Shown here one piece after another: positions 28,601 to 36,161 of a stretch of 64,000 bases of DNA (the stretch's first letter is position 1; the number at the start of each line of letters is the position of its first letter). The position numbers and the translations under genes are program-made. The notes beneath the pieces were generated by a model. It did no database searches. It saw only the letters and a list, made by a program, of their open reading frames with translations, and was not told the origin of the DNA. Location of the stretch: contig NZ_JAUORV010000004.1 of assembly GCF_030548205.1 (NCBI RefSeq), forward strand, positions 1 to 64,000. The letters run 5' to 3'. Source of the DNA: Aliiglaciecola sp. 3_MG-2023 (lineage in GTDB: Bacteria; Pseudomonadota; Gammaproteobacteria; Enterobacterales; Alteromonadaceae).

Positions 28601-30624
28601 CCCAACGTCAGTCAGAACAAGATAAAGCAGAAAAACAGCAACAACAGCAACGCTTACAGCAATTGCAAGACGACTTAATGGAAGTTGAACGTCGCAGTGA
28701 ACAGCAACAACAAAAAATAGCCGAAGCCGATAAACACTGGGCGCAACAACAACAAAAATTACAACAAGAGTTACACGACAAACAACAAAAACTGCAGGAC
28801 ACCCAACGCATTTTACAGCAACAAGAACTGCAAGTAGAAGCAGAGAAGTCTGCTAAAGCTGAGCAACAAAAAGTGTTCGAAAAGTTACAACAAGAATTGG
28901 CAGAAATGGAGAGGCGTAGTGAATTGCAGCAACAGCAAAAAAATGATGAAGCTGAGTTAAGGCTGCAAGAACAACAGCTACAATGGCAGCAAGAACTTGA
29001 ACAACAGCAACAGAAACTGCAAAGGGCTGAACAGAATCTAAATCAAGCCAAACAACAAACTGAAGCAGAAAAAGTACAACAGCGGGAATTGATGCAGCGC
29101 TTACAATCAGAATTGGTTGAAATGGAAAAGCGTAGTGAACAGCAGCAAAAACAAATTGTAGAAGAGGCTAACCGTCGTTGGAAAGATAAACAAGATGAGT
29201 TACAAAAAGCGCTGCAACGTAAGCAGCAGAAACTATTAGAAACCGAACAAGCTTTGCAAAGAACGGCACAGCAAACCGAAACTGAAAAAGCAGCTAAACA
29301 ACAGCAGCAAAAGATTTTTGAACAACTGCAATCTGAATTAGTAGAAATGGAGCAACGTAGTTCTCAACAACAACGAGAAATGCAAGAAAGTGATCAACAA
29401 TGGCAACAGCGGCAGGAAGCGTTAAAACAAGAAGTTGAGGCCAAGCAAGCAAAACTGAAGCAAACTCAACAACAATTAGACGAGAATCAGCGGCAAGCGG
29501 ATAAGGAAAAACGGGAGCGCCTCGAACAACAACAAAAACTTGATCAATTGAAGTCAGAGTTATCAGATGTAGAAAGTCGTGCGACTAAACAAAAAGAAAT
29601 GCTGCAAGGAAGTGATGAGCAATGGCGTCAACATCATGCAGAAATTGAGCAACAGAAAAAACAGCTGCAACAGTCTTTACGTGATGCTGAACAGCAAAAT
29701 AAACAAATGCAAGAGAAGCTTCAGCACAGCCTGCAGGAGTTAGCCCGGGCTGAGTCACAAGTGAACGATACCCAGTCTGGAGAACAGAAGTTACAATTAG
29801 AATTAGAACAAGCAAAACGAGAAGCCCAGGAACTTCAAGGCAAACTGAAACAGCAAGAGCTGCAGGAGCTAAAACTACAACAACAGTTAGCAGAACAGCA
29901 AAATGCGCTGCAAAACAGCGAGCAAAATGTACAAAAGATGCAAAATGAACAACAGCAACTGGCCAATCAATTGCAGTCTATTCAGGCTGAGTACGACCAT
30001 ACAAAAGCAAGTTTAAGCGCACAAGATAACAATCAATCAGAGTTAACTGAAAAATTACAGCAATTGGAACAAGAGTTAATCAATAACAAACACCAGATTG
30101 CGAATAAAGAGACGGAATTAGAGCGAGCACAAAAACAACTGGAGTCCAGTCAGGCTAAATTACAAGTCAAGGAAAAAGCTTTAGTTGCTGCTCATAAAGA
30201 AGAATTGAAACAAGTTCAAGAACAACGTCCTGATTCGGAAACTCTACAAACCCCTGAGTTTGCCAAATTAGAAATGCCTAGAGATCCTCATATTTGGTTC
30301 GACTTATTGCCCTTTTTACAAAAAAATCCCCCAAAACAATCTCTGGCCGTTGATTTAGGTGCATTGATGAATGAGTTAGAGGATGCCATGGAAACCATGG
30401 ATAAAGCAGTAACCGAAGACAATGCAAGCGCAATACTAACCCAAGGCCGAAAACTCGCGCATATTGCCCGTAAAGTTAACTCTAATCCTTTGGATGATGT
30501 AGCTACGCGTTTAGAAGCGGACTTTCGACAAGGAGAAGTTGATAGTATTTCAATATTTTGGCCGAGTGTAAAAGAGTCAATAATGACCACGCTTAGGGTG
30601 ATTTATTCCCATTTAAACAAGTAA
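25669..30624 (+). CDS. Giant PAS / coiled-coil / Hpt-like membrane protein
   Basis: About 1651 aa from the ATG at 25669. That start gives a signal-like N-terminus ending NNVYA, and GTGGGA lies upstream; earlier in-frame starts at 25609 and 25648 look worse. A membrane helix follows at about 42-60. Residues about 70-700 look like several PAS-like modules (for example around FQVGMVHVNHAGEIQYCN and APLGIAMIDEDDGIVQANS). About 720-1520 is a very Gln-rich coiled coil, with five repeats of about 74 residues around 1000-1310, each carrying a variant of LVEMExRSEQQQ. The last 110 residues resemble an Hpt domain with candidate phosphoacceptor H1598 in LAHIARKVNS. No kinase ATPase or receiver domain is present. 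Function unknown; a scaffold or phosphorelay partner is a guess. Confidence 0.75.
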   Translation: MTLHAFKKVSNICVALSTLLITNNVYAIAEQVLAQSSDTIEYGLIAIVALFVVVFVMMIIFKVGHKKATHQLAENQRILQQNTFYLDNFQVGMVHVNHAGEIQYCNKLAAYFLGNRPENLTGKGLSTLFNKQYSEQIEKGINAKVQSKEQLIGPVKERDLLLEFAPQKGNIHNIASIISIVDFTAAQSKIASLTNSLDFNNQLLDSSQIGQLEIDLSEKTFRTNRVFSKLLANTDEQIQGDLKQFEQYISQQTQFAWIQGLKDLERGQPIDLVCKLDAHEGNVFVKVIGLPLNLDEKGKAQNAHMTVTNISPQVALKEQLAASKQIVKGMLSSMSHPTLLLDENSLVVACNTAFELIFNTSTENLRQQPAKQLSVLPTEIQDLMPQGQSSSMVYSASVGSAKEMSLTLATGEQRTLKIKIQSFRDESGNPAGSICLMEDVTELKQTKALLEHERQRFANIINKAPLGIAMIDEDDGIVQANSALTQRLNITEKELKKISFYQLFNDPKNSGKAAKKLHKNGRLEGFHADLKGSQQQLHPSELNIELFDRKKQHYLCWISDISDEQYQQDKFESLLLHSSMPMAVLAEDGFNKLNPAACDFFSVEDQEDLFGLYPYSQKLNDEESDLESLQHKIEHIKQDGQALSITWQHRLDKKKLPCQATFVPMFKGQDFDSILCIWTDLRAIKKADQERLEAINLHQAAERLIVEKQQLLESSQDQLASKVRSLSDTQSKLKAAEEDITDKTSELSSLQEAHDNITAHLNQLQEDYQQSRDSLASSEQANEELAKQLEQTSKRVNGLEKQRNQIADELQYSNKKYKDAQKELAESEETARTLETERQEQQQKMLAFEGEISQLKTSIHQKDKQISDVNGQISSLQSKLSSSSQASEKLRQLLINQRKASEKAEQQRRDLEQSCFVAQSELSNKARHIDHLQYEMDKFEEMSKQQKGDMEKQQTLLQQELENKQRQLQATQGVLNQAQRQSEQDKAEKQQQQQRLQQLQDDLMEVERRSEQQQQKIAEADKHWAQQQQKLQQELHDKQQKLQDTQRILQQQELQVEAEKSAKAEQQKVFEKLQQELAEMERRSELQQQQKNDEAELRLQEQQLQWQQELEQQQQKLQRAEQNLNQAKQQTEAEKVQQRELMQRLQSELVEMEKRSEQQQKQIVEEANRRWKDKQDELQKALQRKQQKLLETEQALQRTAQQTETEKAAKQQQQKIFEQLQSELVEMEQRSSQQQREMQESDQQWQQRQEALKQEVEAKQAKLKQTQQQLDENQRQADKEKRERLEQQQKLDQLKSELSDVESRATKQKEMLQGSDEQWRQHHAEIEQQKKQLQQSLRDAEQQNKQMQEKLQHSLQELARAESQVNDTQSGEQKLQLELEQAKREAQELQGKLKQQELQELKLQQQLAEQQNALQNSEQNVQKMQNEQQQLANQLQSIQAEYDHTKASLSAQDNNQSELTEKLQQLEQELINNKHQIANKETELERAQKQLESSQAKLQVKEKALVAAHKEELKQVQEQRPDSETLQTPEFAKLEMPRDPHIWFDLLPFLQKNPPKQSLAVDLGALMNELEDAMETMDKAVTEDNASAILTQGRKLAHIARKVNSNPLDDVATRLEADFRQGEVDSISIFWPSVKESIMTTLRVIYSHLNK
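28640..29620 (+). repeat. Five in-frame ~222-bp repeats coding for coiled-coil units
   Basis: The codons for the second Arg/Arg-equivalent of the (E)xRS motif fall at 28693, 28915, 29131, 29356 and 29578, that is spacings of 222, 216, 225 and 222 bp (72-75 residues). The units are diverged but clearly related, including Gln runs made of mixed CAA and CAG codons. The region sits inside the giant coiled-coil gene. Confidence 0.75.
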
Positions 30625-30635
30625 TTTATACATAA

Positions 30636-30672
30636 TTGGGCTTAGTTAAGTGTGGTTCTGAACTAGGCCCAA
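30636..30672 (+). terminator. Long hairpin after the giant gene
   Basis: TTGGGCTTAGTT at 30636-30647 pairs with AACTAGGCCCAA at 30661-30672 through 12 bp (one G-U), with a 13-nt loop. It lies 12 bp after the stop codon. The trailing sequence is not T-rich, so it is a weak intrinsic terminator or a 3' stabilising stem. Confidence 0.45.
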
Positions 30673-30771
30673 GGATATAAATTTAATAGTCATACTATTG
30701 CCAATTTGGCTCTGAGCATGCAATATTGACGACAGTATCCAATCTCTTAAAAGCCTCAATTTATTCTAAAC

Positions 30772-30990
30772 ATGCAAAATCAAATTATTTATCAATTCCC
30801 CAACGGTCAGATAGCGAACCGTTTTCTCAACGATGTGAATTCTGATCAACTTCCTAATATCAGAGCTAAATTGTACCGCGGTTCTTTGAAGGTGCAGGTA
30901 ACTTACCAATATTCGGATTCAGGGTTCGACAGCACCAGTGCGGAACTGGATGACCTAGCGGGCAAATACGGTGGCGAAGAAGTAAATTAA
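30772..30990 (+). CDS. Small hypothetical protein
   Basis: 72 aa, soluble. It starts QNQIIYQFPNGQIANRFLND and ends in an acidic stretch with a few charged residues (DDLAGKYGGEE). The amino-acid mix looks like a real globular protein rather than a shadow frame, but there is no clear Shine-Dalgarno sequence before the ATG. I do not recognise a family. It sits between the giant coiled-coil gene and the transposase repeats. Confidence 0.55.
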   Translation: MQNQIIYQFPNGQIANRFLNDVNSDQLPNIRAKLYRGSLKVQVTYQYSDSGFDSTSAELDDLAGKYGGEEVN

Positions 30991-31001
30991 GTTTAAATAT
31001 C

Positions 31002-31070
31002 TAAATCAAGACAGCCACACAATAAATCAAGACAGCCACAAACTAGACTATCTAAATCAAGACAGCCACA
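31002..31070. repeat. Three direct repeats upstream of the RAYT-type transposase
   Basis: The 18-mer TAAATCAAGACAGCCACA occurs at 31002-31019, 31023-31040 and 31053-31070. The last two are followed by AACTAGAC. They lie about 60-130 bp before the transposase gene and probably are its REP-type cis elements. Confidence 0.8.
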
Positions 31071-31133
31071 AACTAGACCACCTCTTTCAAGTAATCAACT
31101 AAGCTTTAGGTATTAGATTCAACAGGAAGAACT

Positions 31134-32087
31134 ATGCCTTTAGCAAGGAAGCGTCAAATTTGTTTGACGGACACTCCCTACTATCACTGCGTGTCCCGCT
31201 GTGTTCGTCGGGCTTATTTGTGTGGGAAAGACAACATCACAGGAAAAAGTTTTGAACACCGTCGTCAGTGGGTTGAAGACCGATTACTGTTTTTATCCAC
31301 GGTATTTGCCATTGATGTCTGTGCCTACGCCATTATGAGCAACCATTCCCATGTGGTGTTGCATGTTAACGTGAACGACGCCAATCAGTGGACGGACAAA
31401 CAAGTGTGCGCAAGATGGCATAAATTACACAAAGGAACGCTGTTAACCCAGCAATTCTTGAGTAGTGAAACCACATCGTTTTCTGCGCCAGAATTAGACA
31501 GTTTGCAAGCCACGTTATCCATCTATCGACAACGGCTAATGGATATCAGTTGGTTCATGCGCGAACTTAACGAACCCATTGCGCGAAAAGCCAATCATGA
31601 AGACCAATGCACCGGCCATTTCTGGGAAGGACGCTTTAAATCTCAAGCGCTATTAGATGAGCATGCAATAGCCGCATGCATGGTTTATGTGGATTTAAAC
31701 CCAATTCGGGCAAAATTAGCCACCACACCTGAAACCTCTAAACATACCAGCGTCAGACGACGTATTATCGACTTGAAACACGGAAAACAAACTTCAACAT
31801 TGATGCCATTTGTAAGCAACGTATTACCCCGTCAGACAACCGTGATACCGTTTAATCTTATAGACTATCTAAAATTAGTCGACCTTTCCGGGCGTAGTCT
31901 ACATCCCACTAAAAGTGGTGCAATAAATATGAATCAGTCACCTATCCTTCAGCGACTGGGTTTTGATGAACAAACTTGGAATACCCTTTTTTCAAGCTTC
32001 GAAGAAACTTTTAGTGTCGCAGCGGGCCAAAACGACACTCTTAAAAGTTATAAACGACGACGTCGACATAAGCGCTTAGTTGCTTGA
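31134..32087 (+). CDS. REP-associated tyrosine transposase-like protein (Y1/IS200-like)
   Basis: 317 aa. The N-terminus TDTPYYHCVSRCVRRAYLCG, the metal-binding HUH-like motif NHSHVVLHV (here H-S-H), the GHFWEGRFKS block and the catalytic tyrosine in ACMVYVDLNPIRAKL all match Y1 transposases of the REP-associated (RAYT) group. Such proteins are domesticated or self-limited single-strand transposases that act on REP palindromes. The gene is intact and flanked on both sides by short direct repeats. The C-terminal 100 residues, ending in a basic KRRRRHKR tail, are a usual extension in this group. Domestication rather than recent insertion cannot be decided from one copy. Confidence 0.9.
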   Translation: MPLARKRQICLTDTPYYHCVSRCVRRAYLCGKDNITGKSFEHRRQWVEDRLLFLSTVFAIDVCAYAIMSNHSHVVLHVNVNDANQWTDKQVCARWHKLHKGTLLTQQFLSSETTSFSAPELDSLQATLSIYRQRLMDISWFMRELNEPIARKANHEDQCTGHFWEGRFKSQALLDEHAIAACMVYVDLNPIRAKLATTPETSKHTSVRRRIIDLKHGKQTSTLMPFVSNVLPRQTTVIPFNLIDYLKLVDLSGRSLHPTKSGAINMNQSPILQRLGFDEQTWNTLFSSFEETFSVAAGQNDTLKSYKRRRRHKRLVA

Positions 32088-32584
32088 TTGTGGCACTTCC
32101 TTTCATTACTAAAATTTAAGACTAAGAAAGTATTGTTTTCTTTAAAATATTGCTAAAAAGATTCTCCCGAATTAATTTCAAATCAACAAATATATAGCGC
32201 TGCTAAATATTCAAATAGTCGTATAATCCATATTGCATTCTCAATAGTTAATCTAATTCTATTTTAATAACTAATCTTTCTCATATGCCTGTCCAAGTTA
32301 TTGCTCATATGCCTGTCCAAGTTAATGCTCATATGCCTGTCCAAGTTAATGCTCACATATTAAAAAACATGCCTGTCCAAGTTACTCTGTCCAAGTTACT
32401 TCTATTTCAGTTATTGCCATGTAAAATAACCACCAAACTTTTAACTTAATTTACAGCGTCGTAACATGTGATGTTGTTAGTCAAAAACTTTATCAATTTC
32501 ACCGACTTACCCTTTATTTACCATTGCATAGCTAGGCTATAGGATTTAATCTAAAATCCCAATAACTATTAGACAGAGTGGCAA
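32088..32584. other. Gene-free region between transposase and aminotransferase, with repeats
   Basis: About 500 bp, strongly AT-rich. It carries the direct repeats at 32282-32398 and must hold the promoter of the aminotransferase gene in its right part. I see no gene or RNA. Confidence 0.5.
32282..32398. repeat. Direct repeats downstream of the RAYT-type transposase
   Basis: CATATGCCTGTCCAAGTTA is found at 32282-32300, 32306-32324 and 32330-32348 (24-bp period), a shorter copy lacking AT at 32368-32384, and a truncated CTGTCCAAGTTA at 32387-32398. The core TGCCTGTCCAAGTTA resembles the reverse complement of the upstream repeat (TGGCTGTCTTGATTTA). Confidence 0.8.
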
Positions 32585-33769
32585 ATGAAACAAGGTATAA
32601 CAAACATTAATAAAATTGATTCTTCACGCCGCAAATGGCTAAAATCCGTTGGACTAGGTACGGGAGCTTTAGCACTCTCTGCATGTGTAGATTCTAGTGT
32701 AAAAGAACTCAATGCCGCAGGCATGAAAACTGATCACTTTCCGTCCGCAACACCGAATGTAAATGACGGACTTATAAGACTGTCCTCAAATGAAAATGCA
32801 TTTGGGCCATCAGCTAAAGCAGTAGACGCCATGCAAGGTGAACTATTCAACCTTGGCAGGTATGCTGATGCAACTGTGGATGTCCTGAAGAAGAAAATTG
32901 CAGCCCAAGAAGGTGTTTCTGAAGAACAGATCGTAGTCACCAATGGCTCTTCTCCAATCTTATTTGGATACGCGGACTGGATCACCAAAAATGGCAATAA
33001 ATTAGTCACTTCCATGGCCACCTATGAAGGGGTTCCTCGTGGTGCAGAATTTATGGGCGCAGACGTTACTTATGTTCCCTTAGACTCACAAATGAACTTC
33101 GATCTAGATGCAATCGAAGCAGCAGTTACTGATGACACCACAGCGGTTTATATTTGTAACCCAAACAACCCAACTGGTTGTGTAGTTGATGCTGGAAAAC
33201 TAACCGAATTTGCAAAACGTGTATCGCAAAAAGCGCAAGTTTTCATTGATGAAGCCTACATTGAAATGTCAGATGCTTACCCTGCAAACGTCCAGTCAAA
33301 GTTAGCTGCCGATGGCTACAACGTCGTAATTTGTCGTACCTTCTCAAAAATACATGCAATGGCTGGACAGCGTTTAGGTTACGCTATAATGCCCGTTGAA
33401 CAAGCCAAAGTAATAGGCCGAATGTTGAGAATGGGAGGTGTGAACTACCTCGGGCTAGTGGCGGGTATGGCGAGCATGGATGATCATGAGAATTTAAATA
33501 CTATGCGAAAACGTGTTCAAACCGAACGCGCCAAGTTAACCGCTGCTGCTCGGGAATTAGGACAGCCATATGCAAAAAACCCGCAAGGGAATTTTATCTA
33601 TATGGATACAGGTATGCCCCATGACCAATTTTCGGAAAAAATGAAAGCTGAAGGAATAAAAGTGGTCGGCAGAACATGGCCTGGTTATGACTCTTGGTCT
33701 CGTATTAGTATAGGAACGCCAGAAGAGACTGATGCTTGTGTTAAAGCTTTAAAGGCAGTTTTAGCATAA
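32585..33769 (+). CDS. Exported HisC-like PLP-dependent aminotransferase (Tat, lipoprotein-like signal)
   Basis: 394 aa. The N-terminus has a twin-arginine motif SRRKWLK (14-20), a hydrophobic stretch and a lipobox LSAC (Cys34), so it looks like a Tat-exported lipoprotein. The rest is a class I/II aminotransferase of the histidinol-phosphate aminotransferase (HisC) group: SNENAFGPS, NPNNPTG (192-198), DEAY (222-225) and PLP lysine K255 in TFSKIHAMAGQRLGYA. Folded, PLP-loaded enzymes are a usual Tat cargo. A histidine-biosynthesis role is unlikely because of export and lack of his genes. It is convergent with a second exported HisC-like gene. Substrate unknown. Confidence 0.85.
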   Translation: MKQGITNINKIDSSRRKWLKSVGLGTGALALSACVDSSVKELNAAGMKTDHFPSATPNVNDGLIRLSSNENAFGPSAKAVDAMQGELFNLGRYADATVDVLKKKIAAQEGVSEEQIVVTNGSSPILFGYADWITKNGNKLVTSMATYEGVPRGAEFMGADVTYVPLDSQMNFDLDAIEAAVTDDTTAVYICNPNNPTGCVVDAGKLTEFAKRVSQKAQVFIDEAYIEMSDAYPANVQSKLAADGYNVVICRTFSKIHAMAGQRLGYAIMPVEQAKVIGRMLRMGGVNYLGLVAGMASMDDHENLNTMRKRVQTERAKLTAAARELGQPYAKNPQGNFIYMDTGMPHDQFSEKMKAEGIKVVGRTWPGYDSWSRISIGTPEETDACVKALKAVLA

Positions 33770-33920
33770 TTAAGGTTGTCCAAAGCATTTAATAACTTCA
33801 ACTTTAAACGCAAAGGATACCGCAACAACCTCAAGCCTCTGTTCCAGTCAGGTTAAATATCTCTGGCTGGAGCATTGGTTAACTAAACAGATATTTAACA
33901 ACTTTGCCCTTTCAAAAACC

Positions 33921-33960
33921 ATAAAAAACCCATTATCTGCAAGAAACAAATAATGGGGTT
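33921..33960 (-). terminator. Rho-independent terminator for the minus-strand aminotransferase gene
   Basis: AACCCATTAT at 33927-33936 pairs with ATAATGGGGTT at 33950-33960 with one bulged G. Read on the minus strand the hairpin is followed by a T run (GGGTTTTTTATGG), and it lies just past the stop of the gene ending at 34010. Confidence 0.6.
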
Positions 33961-34009
33961 AATGTTAAATCTACGATTTTGAAGCTAACCTAAAGTAGTG
34001 GTTGCGAAC

Positions 34010-35179
34010 TTACGATTTCATCATTTTATACATTTCATCTAACGCTTTAGGCATAGCATCAGCGTACATTTGCACATCTTTTATTATTCCTGTACTCACC
34101 CGCGACCAAGGTTGATAAGTACGATATTGGCCGCGAATTAATACGTTTTGTTTTTCCATCGCCTGCCTAAATGAATTGGCGTCTCCATCACCAAGATTAA
34201 CAAACACAAAGTTAGTGCTTGAAGGTAACGCAGTCAACCCATTGGCTTTTACCGCTGACAATATTATGCCTTTAGCTTCCATAACTTTTTCTCTAGAAAA
34301 GGTTTTGAAGCCCTCATCATGATAACTAGCAATGGCTGCAGCTAAACCAGCCTGGTTGATTGAATAACTTCCCAGACCATATTTGTTAATAAATTCGATA
34401 TTTTCTTCCGAACCCAGCATATAACCCACTCGCATTCCCGCCAGTCCATAGATTTTAGAAAAAGTACGAGCAACAATGATATTGTGGCCCTGATTAATAA
34501 GGGGGATCATCGAATGTTTAGGACCATCTTCAATGAGTTCATTGTATGCTTCATCCACCAAGACTAAAGTTTTCTTAGACGCCTTAATACAAAACTCTTT
34601 CAGTTTCATCGGATCAAGAATTCTTCCGGTGGGGTTATTCGGATTACAAACGTGCACCATGGCAACATCATCATCTATGGCATCATAAAGAGCATCAAGA
34701 TCAATTTCTAAATCGGCAGTATTTGGCACCCGGCGAATTTCGGGTCCTCCCTGACTTATAGGCGCTTTAGAGGTGGTATCCCAAAATAAATCTGGCCCTA
34801 AGATAACGCCTTTCGTTGTTGCTGCCAAAGCGGCGAAAGCCAGAATCAACGAAGAGCCTGCAGTAATTGAGATATTGCTAGGTTTCAAACTATAGTTTTC
34901 TGCAATCATATCCCGTAAATACATTGCTGCATTGTAGGCATAATACGCGCCTCCCTGACTACTCGCTTGCGAAATAGCTTTTAAAGCTTCTGGGCTAGGG
35001 CCATAAGGGTTTTCATTGGCGTTAAGTTTGGCAATACCGGCGGCAGGTCCGTAATTAACTTTGGGTGCTGTTGTAGCAGCTGATGCCATGCCTGCAGGCA
35101 CAATTAAGCCTGAAGCTCCGGCAGCGGAAGCAGCTATACTGCCGCCTAAAAATAAGCGTCTAGATGGATTATAAGTCAT
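34010..35179 (-). CDS. Exported HisC-like PLP-dependent aminotransferase (Tat signal)
   Basis: 389 aa. A twin-arginine signal SRRLFLGG (6-13), then an Ala/Gly-rich h-region and a likely cleavage site after MASA (about 34). The enzyme core shows NANENPYGPSPEA, CNPNNPTG (178-185), DEAYNE (209-214) and PLP lysine K242 in TFSKIYGLAGMRVGYM. It is a paralogue of the convergent gene at 32585 but with a cleavable Tat signal rather than a lipoprotein one. It lies 30 bp after the TauE/SafE gene on the same strand. The periplasmic substrate is unknown. Confidence 0.86.
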   Translation of the reverse strand: MTYNPSRRLFLGGSIAASAAGASGLIVPAGMASAATTAPKVNYGPAAGIAKLNANENPYGPSPEALKAISQASSQGGAYYAYNAAMYLRDMIAENYSLKPSNISITAGSSLILAFAALAATTKGVILGPDLFWDTTSKAPISQGGPEIRRVPNTADLEIDLDALYDAIDDDVAMVHVCNPNNPTGRILDPMKLKEFCIKASKKTLVLVDEAYNELIEDGPKHSMIPLINQGHNIIVARTFSKIYGLAGMRVGYMLGSEENIEFINKYGLGSYSINQAGLAAAIASYHDEGFKTFSREKVMEAKGIILSAVKANGLTALPSSTNFVFVNLGDGDANSFRQAMEKQNVLIRGQYRTYQPWSRVSTGIIKDVQMYADAMPKALDEMYKMMKS

Positions 35180-35209
35180 TATTATTTTCCTTTTCTTCTT
35201 AAAATGTGT

Positions 35210-36037
35210 CTACGACAAAACTTTGATAAACATGGCAGTTGATACAATTACTAAATAAATACCGAACAAACGTTTGAGTTTTTTCTCGCTAAAACTATGG
35301 GCCAATGAAGCCCCAAATGGTGCAGTTAAAATGGAACCAACGCTGATGGCAATTAAGGCCGGCAGATTGATGTATCCAACAGTGCCAAATGGCATGCTCT
35401 CAGGACTAGTGTTTTCCATAAACAAAAATCCGATAGCACCAGGCAAGCCAATTAGACATCCCACACCCGCTGCAGTTGCCACTGCCTGTTGTATGGTGCG
35501 TTTACACATAACCATAGTGATAACAGTTGGCGTTCCGCCACCGATACCCAATAATGCCGAAAACCCGCCCAATACAAATGCCAGTGTGGCTTTGCCCATG
35601 CCTGAAGGCATTGAAAAGGACACCCCTGGACGAACAACAAAATCTGGGAAAAGAAAATAGATTGAATACAGCAAAACCCCTGCGGCAAAAACAATAGTTA
35701 AACCAACGCTACTTGTATGGTTAGCAATGGCAAGCCCTCCCAGAACCCCTAAAACAATCCAAATAGACCATGACTTGAGGACATCAAAATCAACCGCACC
35801 TCGACGACGATGGGCCATCACTGACCGGGCACTCGATACCACTATGGAAGCCAAAGACGTACCTATCGCCACTTTCACCAACTCTTCAGAATTGGGTGTA
35901 AAAAACGGAAAAACCGCCAATAGGGCGGGCACCACGACAAAACCACCACCGTTTCCAAATAATCCCGCGGTAATACCAGCAACAGCGCCGGCACAACATA
36001 ACGTTAGAACGAACCAGAGTAACTCTATCTCCATCAC
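35210..36037 (-). CDS. Sulfite exporter TauE/SafE family permease
   Basis: 275 aa with about eight hydrophobic segments. It has the two related halves of the TauE/SafE family (DUF81): GITAGLFGNGGGFVVVPALL near the N-terminus and GGFSALLGIGGGTPTVITMV in the second half. Members move sulfite, sulfoacetate or other organic anions. The gene is between the TonB-dependent receptor and the exported aminotransferase, on the same strand, so it may carry a product of that pathway. The cargo is not predictable. Confidence 0.9.
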   Translation of the reverse strand: MMEIELLWFVLTLCCAGAVAGITAGLFGNGGGFVVVPALLAVFPFFTPNSEELVKVAIGTSLASIVVSSARSVMAHRRRGAVDFDVLKSWSIWIVLGVLGGLAIANHTSSVGLTIVFAAGVLLYSIYFLFPDFVVRPGVSFSMPSGMGKATLAFVLGGFSALLGIGGGTPTVITMVMCKRTIQQAVATAAGVGCLIGLPGAIGFLFMENTSPESMPFGTVGYINLPALIAISVGSILTAPFGASLAHSFSEKKLKRLFGIYLVIVSTAMFIKVLS

Positions 36038-36100
36038 AACATCGCTCCACTAAAAATGGTTTTCAAAATATGTACTCAACTTAATAAAAAATAAACTCGT

Positions 36101-36127
36101 AAAACAAGCAGGGGGCTTTCGCCCCTT
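36101..36127 (-). terminator. Rho-independent terminator after the second TonB-dependent receptor
   Basis: GGGGC at 36112-36116 pairs with GCCCC at 36121-36125; on the minus strand the loop is GAAA, and flanking bases extend the stem. The minus-strand trailer CTGCTTGTTTTAC is T-rich. It follows the receptor stop and would limit read-through into the TauE gene. Confidence 0.75.
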
Positions 36128-36161
36128 CTGCCATTTCAGTATCTTCTAATCGTTTAACGAT

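Noticed and set aside
31002-32398. CRISPR-like array near the transposase
   Set aside because: Repeats are short, with 3-12 bp spacers and no cas genes; they fit REP-type elements of a RAYT gene.
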